From positions 1 to 64,000 of the forward strand of contig AJWJ01000062.1 of the NCBI GenBank assembly GCA_000277445.1: a stretch of 64,000 nt of DNA, read 5' to 3'. Position 1 is the stretch's first letter. Each line of letters opens with the position of its first letter. The notes under the pieces were generated by a model, which did no database searches, was not told the DNA's origin, and worked only from the letters and a program-made list of their open reading frames with translations. Positions 59,822 through 64,000 of this stretch are shown here, piece by piece. A program made the position numbers and the translations under genes. The DNA comes from Polysphondylium violaceum. Its lineage: Eukaryota; Evosea; Eumycetozoa; Dictyosteliales; Dictyosteliaceae.

Positions 59822-61877
59822 ATGGATATGGAAGATCAAGATATTGATCATGATATGATTGCATATGAGCTTTTGCAAATGGTAGCTTAGATACTATATT
59901 ACCACGCACTACCAAGAGATGATTTCAACTAACACTAAATAACACCAATATACTTTAGCAAAATGAATCATATTGGTTAATTAAAACAGAGGTTCCTACA
60001 GTTTGCAAGAGAGTAAAGAGAATTTTAAATGTAGATATTGATTGTTTTAATCTAGAGCGCACTATATATAGATAGATGGTAGAGTTTCTAATTAAACCTT
60101 ATTCCTTTTATTTAGAAATGTATAGATTTCTTAAAACCTTTAGAACCAGTTACAGAACAAGAGGAGGATAAAGATAAAGATGCAGAACAACAAGATAAAG
60201 GTGGGGTGTCTTCACCAAATATCACAAGTACAACGACAAAGAAAAAAGAAGAGGAGATAGAGGATTTTGAAGTATTGACTGGTGTAGAAATTCAAGAGGA
60301 CACCAATGAAGTACTCAAAGATTCTTCTAAAAGATTTGAAACTTTAGAGTATGTTTAATATATTTAGAGTATTATTTACTATTTTCTTTTGATCTTGATT
60401 ATACATATATGTATATTAACATATGTTTGTTTATATTTAATAGAGGATCAAGGGGAATTGTAAATTTAAATGGATGGATGGTAGATTCACAAGAGTTTGT
60501 TATCAAGTTTTTAAAACAACCACATCACAAATCAAATCAACCAATCCCTACATATAAAACATCAATTCAAAAAGAGAATCCATGGAGAATACAACAGATA
60601 CAAAACTCTTATAATCATCTTGGATTTATTATAGCAGAGTTGGATAATATAATATCATTCTCTGAAAACTTTGTACCACCATCTATATATAATTTACCAA
60701 CCAATGGAAATGTAGATAATAATGAAAATAGTAATAGTAGTAATAATAGTAATAGTAGTAAAATAAATGATTCAATGACAGGAATGATAACATCAACAAC
60801 AGATGATAATGCATCAACAACATCAACAACATCAACAACCAATTTAAATCAATCGAATGAATATATCAATGCAGCAGTAGCACCACCTTTATCATCTTCA
60901 CAAACTTTTATACCTACACCAAATAATATTAAAGCAATACAAAATAGTTCGGTTGTTAGATCACCTGAATTGATATCATTGGTAGAGAATATTAAATCCA
61001 TTAGTGAATGGTTATCAATGGCAAAGGAAGAGTTGTTGTTGCCATCGAGAAATATATTTCCATCTACATTGTATTTGCCCAATGTATTGCAACCACCTCT
61101 TCCATTTGAAATCAATGTCGATATATCATTGTCCAATTGTGATCTTTTAATTAGTATTCATGAACTCCAAATTTCTTCAGTTGAATCTACACCATCATCG
61201 TCATCTAGATTCTCACCCAACAACGACAATAGCCCTTCAAAGTTTTTAAGAAGATCAAGTACAACTATTACCTCTAACAACAGTACCGCTTTATCATCAT
61301 CGTCGTCTTCATTGCCTTCGTCACAATCCAATACACCCTCTAAATCGTCACCTATTCACAGTAGTGCTCATCACAACAACCAATCGTCTCAAAACCTATC
61401 CAATGGTAAAGGAGATCAAAATAACAGTGGTATGGGCCAAAGAAACTCTAGCAATCCTAATCTATTGTCTTTGTCAACTGGTAATATTTCAGTCAATGGA
61501 AATGGTTCTTTATCCCCCACATCCTCCTCCTTGGCTTTACATCATCACCATCACCATCAACATCACAATCATCTTTATCATGGAGATAATGGTGAAACTT
61601 TATATACTCCAGATTACATGAAAAAGCCATTGTATGTATTATTATAGTTTACCATTGTGATTAACAACACATGCAAAATATAAATACTAATAGTTGTGAT
61701 TATAATAATAGCCAAACAAACAAGGGTGGTAGTTTACAATGGATTAATGTGATAAATCATACAGAGGCTAGAATCCCAATGAGACAACTATCAGATTCAT
61801 TTGCTTTATTAACTAGTGCCTATGATAAGTTGGCTGATTTAAGTGAAAAGTTTATGGTTATTTCAAATATAAATTAA
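59822..61877 (+). CDS. ROGDI homolog (RAVE/Rav2-like, V-ATPase assembly)
   Basis: Homolog of ROGDI, the counterpart of yeast Rav2, a partner of Rav1/DMXL in V-ATPase assembly. Five exons (59822-59881, 59959-60030, 60116-60348, 60444-61631, 61712-61877) join in consistent phase to 572 aa. Human ROGDI has 287 aa; the excess is Ser/Asn/Thr-rich insertions. Conserved pieces in order are ESYWLIKTEVPTVCKRVKRIL, GIVNLNGWMVDSQEFVIKF, PWRIQQIQNSYNHLG, FPSTLYLPNVLQPPLPFEIN and LADLSEKFMV. The helical core and beta segment are therefore intact. A His-rich run near residue 520 is unusual but non-conserved. Confidence 0.85.
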
Positions 61878-62069
61878 AAGGAAACAAGAAAGTAATATAT
61901 ATATTTGTTTGATATTGTTTCATTAATTATATAAATATAGTATTATTATTATTATACATTATTATACATTATTACACTTTTATTTATTGTGATCAATAAT
62001 GATACAAAATAGAAAGTTGAATATAAATCTATGCGTTGAATCAAACTCACAAATACCTTTGTATTGAGA

Positions 62070-64000
62070 TTAATTCAATTCTTTTATTTTTGTTAATACA
62101 TAATCATTCCAAAGTGCTACTCTTACATTTTTCTGTAATAAATCTTCCAATATTTCAGAACCAGGAATATTACAGTTCTCGCCCTTTACGAGAGCATCGG
62201 TTTTTAATGCTAAATTCATCCAATAGAATGCAAATTTCTTTACAGAGATAAGATCATCTTCGTCTATGGGTGGAGGAGGTGTTGATGGAGTTGGGGCTGG
62301 AGAACCTTTCTTATCTTTTTGATTTGGTTTCTTACCAATAATAAATTTAGAGGAGGATGTAGTGGTGGTAGTGGTGGTCGTTGTTGGAGTGGCTGGTTTG
62401 AGTTTGGATAATTGGTCTGTTAATTGATATTTCTCTTTTTCTAATAAACTAATCTTTGCCTCATAGTCTTTGAGTTTCTTTTGAGCGTTTTCATAGTCTT
62501 TTTTAACAGATTTACTCAATGATCCCTTCTTGCCATTTGTATTGGTGTTGAGAAGTAAAGTAATTTGACCTTGCACTCTTTCAGATGTTAGAATAGCATC
62601 GTCTCTTTCTTTTGTCAATAAATTAACCTTTTGTACAAATGCATTGTTCTCATCGGTTTTCACTCCAACGTCTTTTGTGAGAGTGGCAATTTGACTAGAT
62701 TGTTCTGAAGAGTATTTTGATAGTTTTTCGAAATCCAACAACTTTGTTTGATATAATTTCTTGATACTCTCCAATTCTTTGCCTTGTTTATCATGTTCTT
62801 GTTTAATGAATTGTAAATCTTGATTCAATTGTGTATTTTGCTTTTCCAATTGTTCCTTTAAACTTTGTAATTGATTCTCTATTTGATAGATTTTGTTGTT
62901 GATTGTATGTAAAGTAAAGAATAATAGTATTTTCAAACTTTTGGTTAATATATATATAGATATTAAATCTTTTGAAAAATAAATAGACTAGAAATATTTC
63001 ATGTGGATGGATATTGGGAAAATAAAATTATAATCTTTTATTATATATTACAATAATAATAAGATAAGGATTTAAAAATACAAAACATTGGGATATAATA
63101 CAACAATAACAACAAATACAATGTATTTACAAAGATTGAGTAAAATTATAATTGTAATGAAGATAAATAAAAAGTGAGAAGATAGATGAAAAGAACAAAA
63201 GATTAACGAGTGGATGAGTATTACTTTCAGTTTCAATTTTGTTTTTGCTATCGGTAAGTAATTGAATTTCTTCAGATTGTTTACGATTGGTTTCCTATTA
63301 TTGAAACAACAAGGTAGATGTTAGTATTTGAAATATGACAAGATAAGATATGTATCTAATAATAATAAAATACTCTAAATTCATTTAATAGTTCAGAAAG
63401 ACTGTCTTTTTCTTCTTGAACAGATTTCAAACATTCAGATTGTTCTTGTAATTTTTGATCCAAAGAGTTTGAATAGGTTTCAAGAATTGAACGTTCACGA
63501 GCTTCCTCTGCCAATTGTTTGGTGAGTTGATCGATTGTAAGTTTGGCATCTTCCAATTGTTCTGAAACTGATTTCTTTTCTTCTTTTATACCCAAGTCTT
63601 GTGACTTTAATTTATAAAGTATAGTTGTATTCATTTCATATAATGGATTAAATTCCTCAATCAAGAATCTACTGATTTCACTGATAATATTTGAGTCTGT
63701 CATCATAGATTCTAAAGTTTCTTCTTTTAATCTTAACAAAGTTGGTGCAAATACAATTGCCAAATTTGAACATGTCATTTTATTCTTTTGTGAATGAAGC
63801 TATATAAAATCAAATCATGACTCATTAGTATACCAGCAGCAACAATAATGTTGGCTCTAAAATAGACAAAAACACTTACTTGTAAAGTATACAAAAACTT
63901 TAATACAACTTGAACCAAATCAGAATGATCTTTTGGTAGGGCAGACAAAAGTGATTTGATAAAAGCCATCTTTGCACCCTTTTCTTTAATATCTGCAGAG
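62070..64000 (-). CDS. RhoGAP-domain protein, 3' part (continues beyond the window)
   Basis: The right edge cuts this gene; its 5' part, including the arginine finger, lies outside. Exons visible are 64000-63880, 63799-63374, 63294-63225 and 62878-62070. The first two hold the end of a RhoGAP domain: LPKDHSDLVQVVLKFLYTLQ, then NKMTCSNLAIVFAPTLLR, the last conserved helix. A long coiled coil follows (Glu/Lys/Gln heptads), then a Ser/Pro linker and a helical C-terminus (KFAFYWMNLALKTD..). The last acceptor (AAATAG at 62879) was chosen by phase and gives a 346-nt intron, so that joint is the weakest. It would stimulate GTP hydrolysis by Rho/Rac proteins. Dictyostelids have over forty gac genes; ortholog not assigned. 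Confidence 0.85.

Overview
The window looks like nuclear DNA of a dictyostelid social amoeba. Spacers are extremely AT-rich with long A and T runs. Introns are short (about 65-120 nt) with GTATGT or GTAAGT donors. Proteins carry poly-Asn, poly-Gln and poly-Ser tracts, and genes are packed on both strands. Codon use is more mixed than I would expect for D. discoideum, so another dictyostelid is more likely; this is inference. All exon models were built by hand from splice signals and phase and are untested against RNA. I saw no transposon, retroelement, viral copy, tRNA or CRISPR array.

Layout. 0.1-20.6 kb: a RapGAP-domain protein, the XPG repair nuclease, the ER protein NOMO, a convergent DEX1-like FG-GAP membrane protein, the mitochondrial presequence protease PreP, and the ribosome-assembly GTPase LSG1. 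20.7-32.8 kb: acireductone dioxygenase, a PARP1-type polymerase, chaperonin CCT7, the TEX261/SVP26 cargo receptor, a bZIP factor and an ALDH8A1-like dehydrogenase. 33-40 kb: a PI3/PI4-kinase-fold protein behind a 2.2-kb leader, then a lineage-specific stretch (a frame-broken seven-helix protein, a CSTF2 RRM fragment, two small unknown genes), then a short-chain dehydrogenase. 40.5-48.3 kb: a focadhesin homolog, a small unknown protein and a four-CBS (AMPK-gamma-like) protein. 48.3-51.3 kb: a gene-poor stretch with a tandem pair of tiny related genes. 51.4-64 kb: a PIGZ-type GPI mannosyltransferase, beta-adaptin, a SOSS-B-like ssDNA-binding protein, RPL11, ROGDI, and the 3' part of a RhoGAP gene running off the right edge.

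Most genes are unrelated housekeeping functions, as expected for a eukaryotic chromosome. Loose themes are DNA repair (XPG, PARP, SSB), secretion (NOMO, DEX1-like, TEX261, PIGZ, beta-adaptin) and small-GTPase control (RapGAP, RhoGAP). I found no clear new multi-gene system. The best leads are the tandem MAGRSQ mini-genes, an exon-like segment in a long cct7 intron, the stop/tandem-acceptor arrangement at the ARD C-terminus, a homopolymer frame break in LSG1, and a CSTF2 fragment abutting a broken membrane-protein gene.
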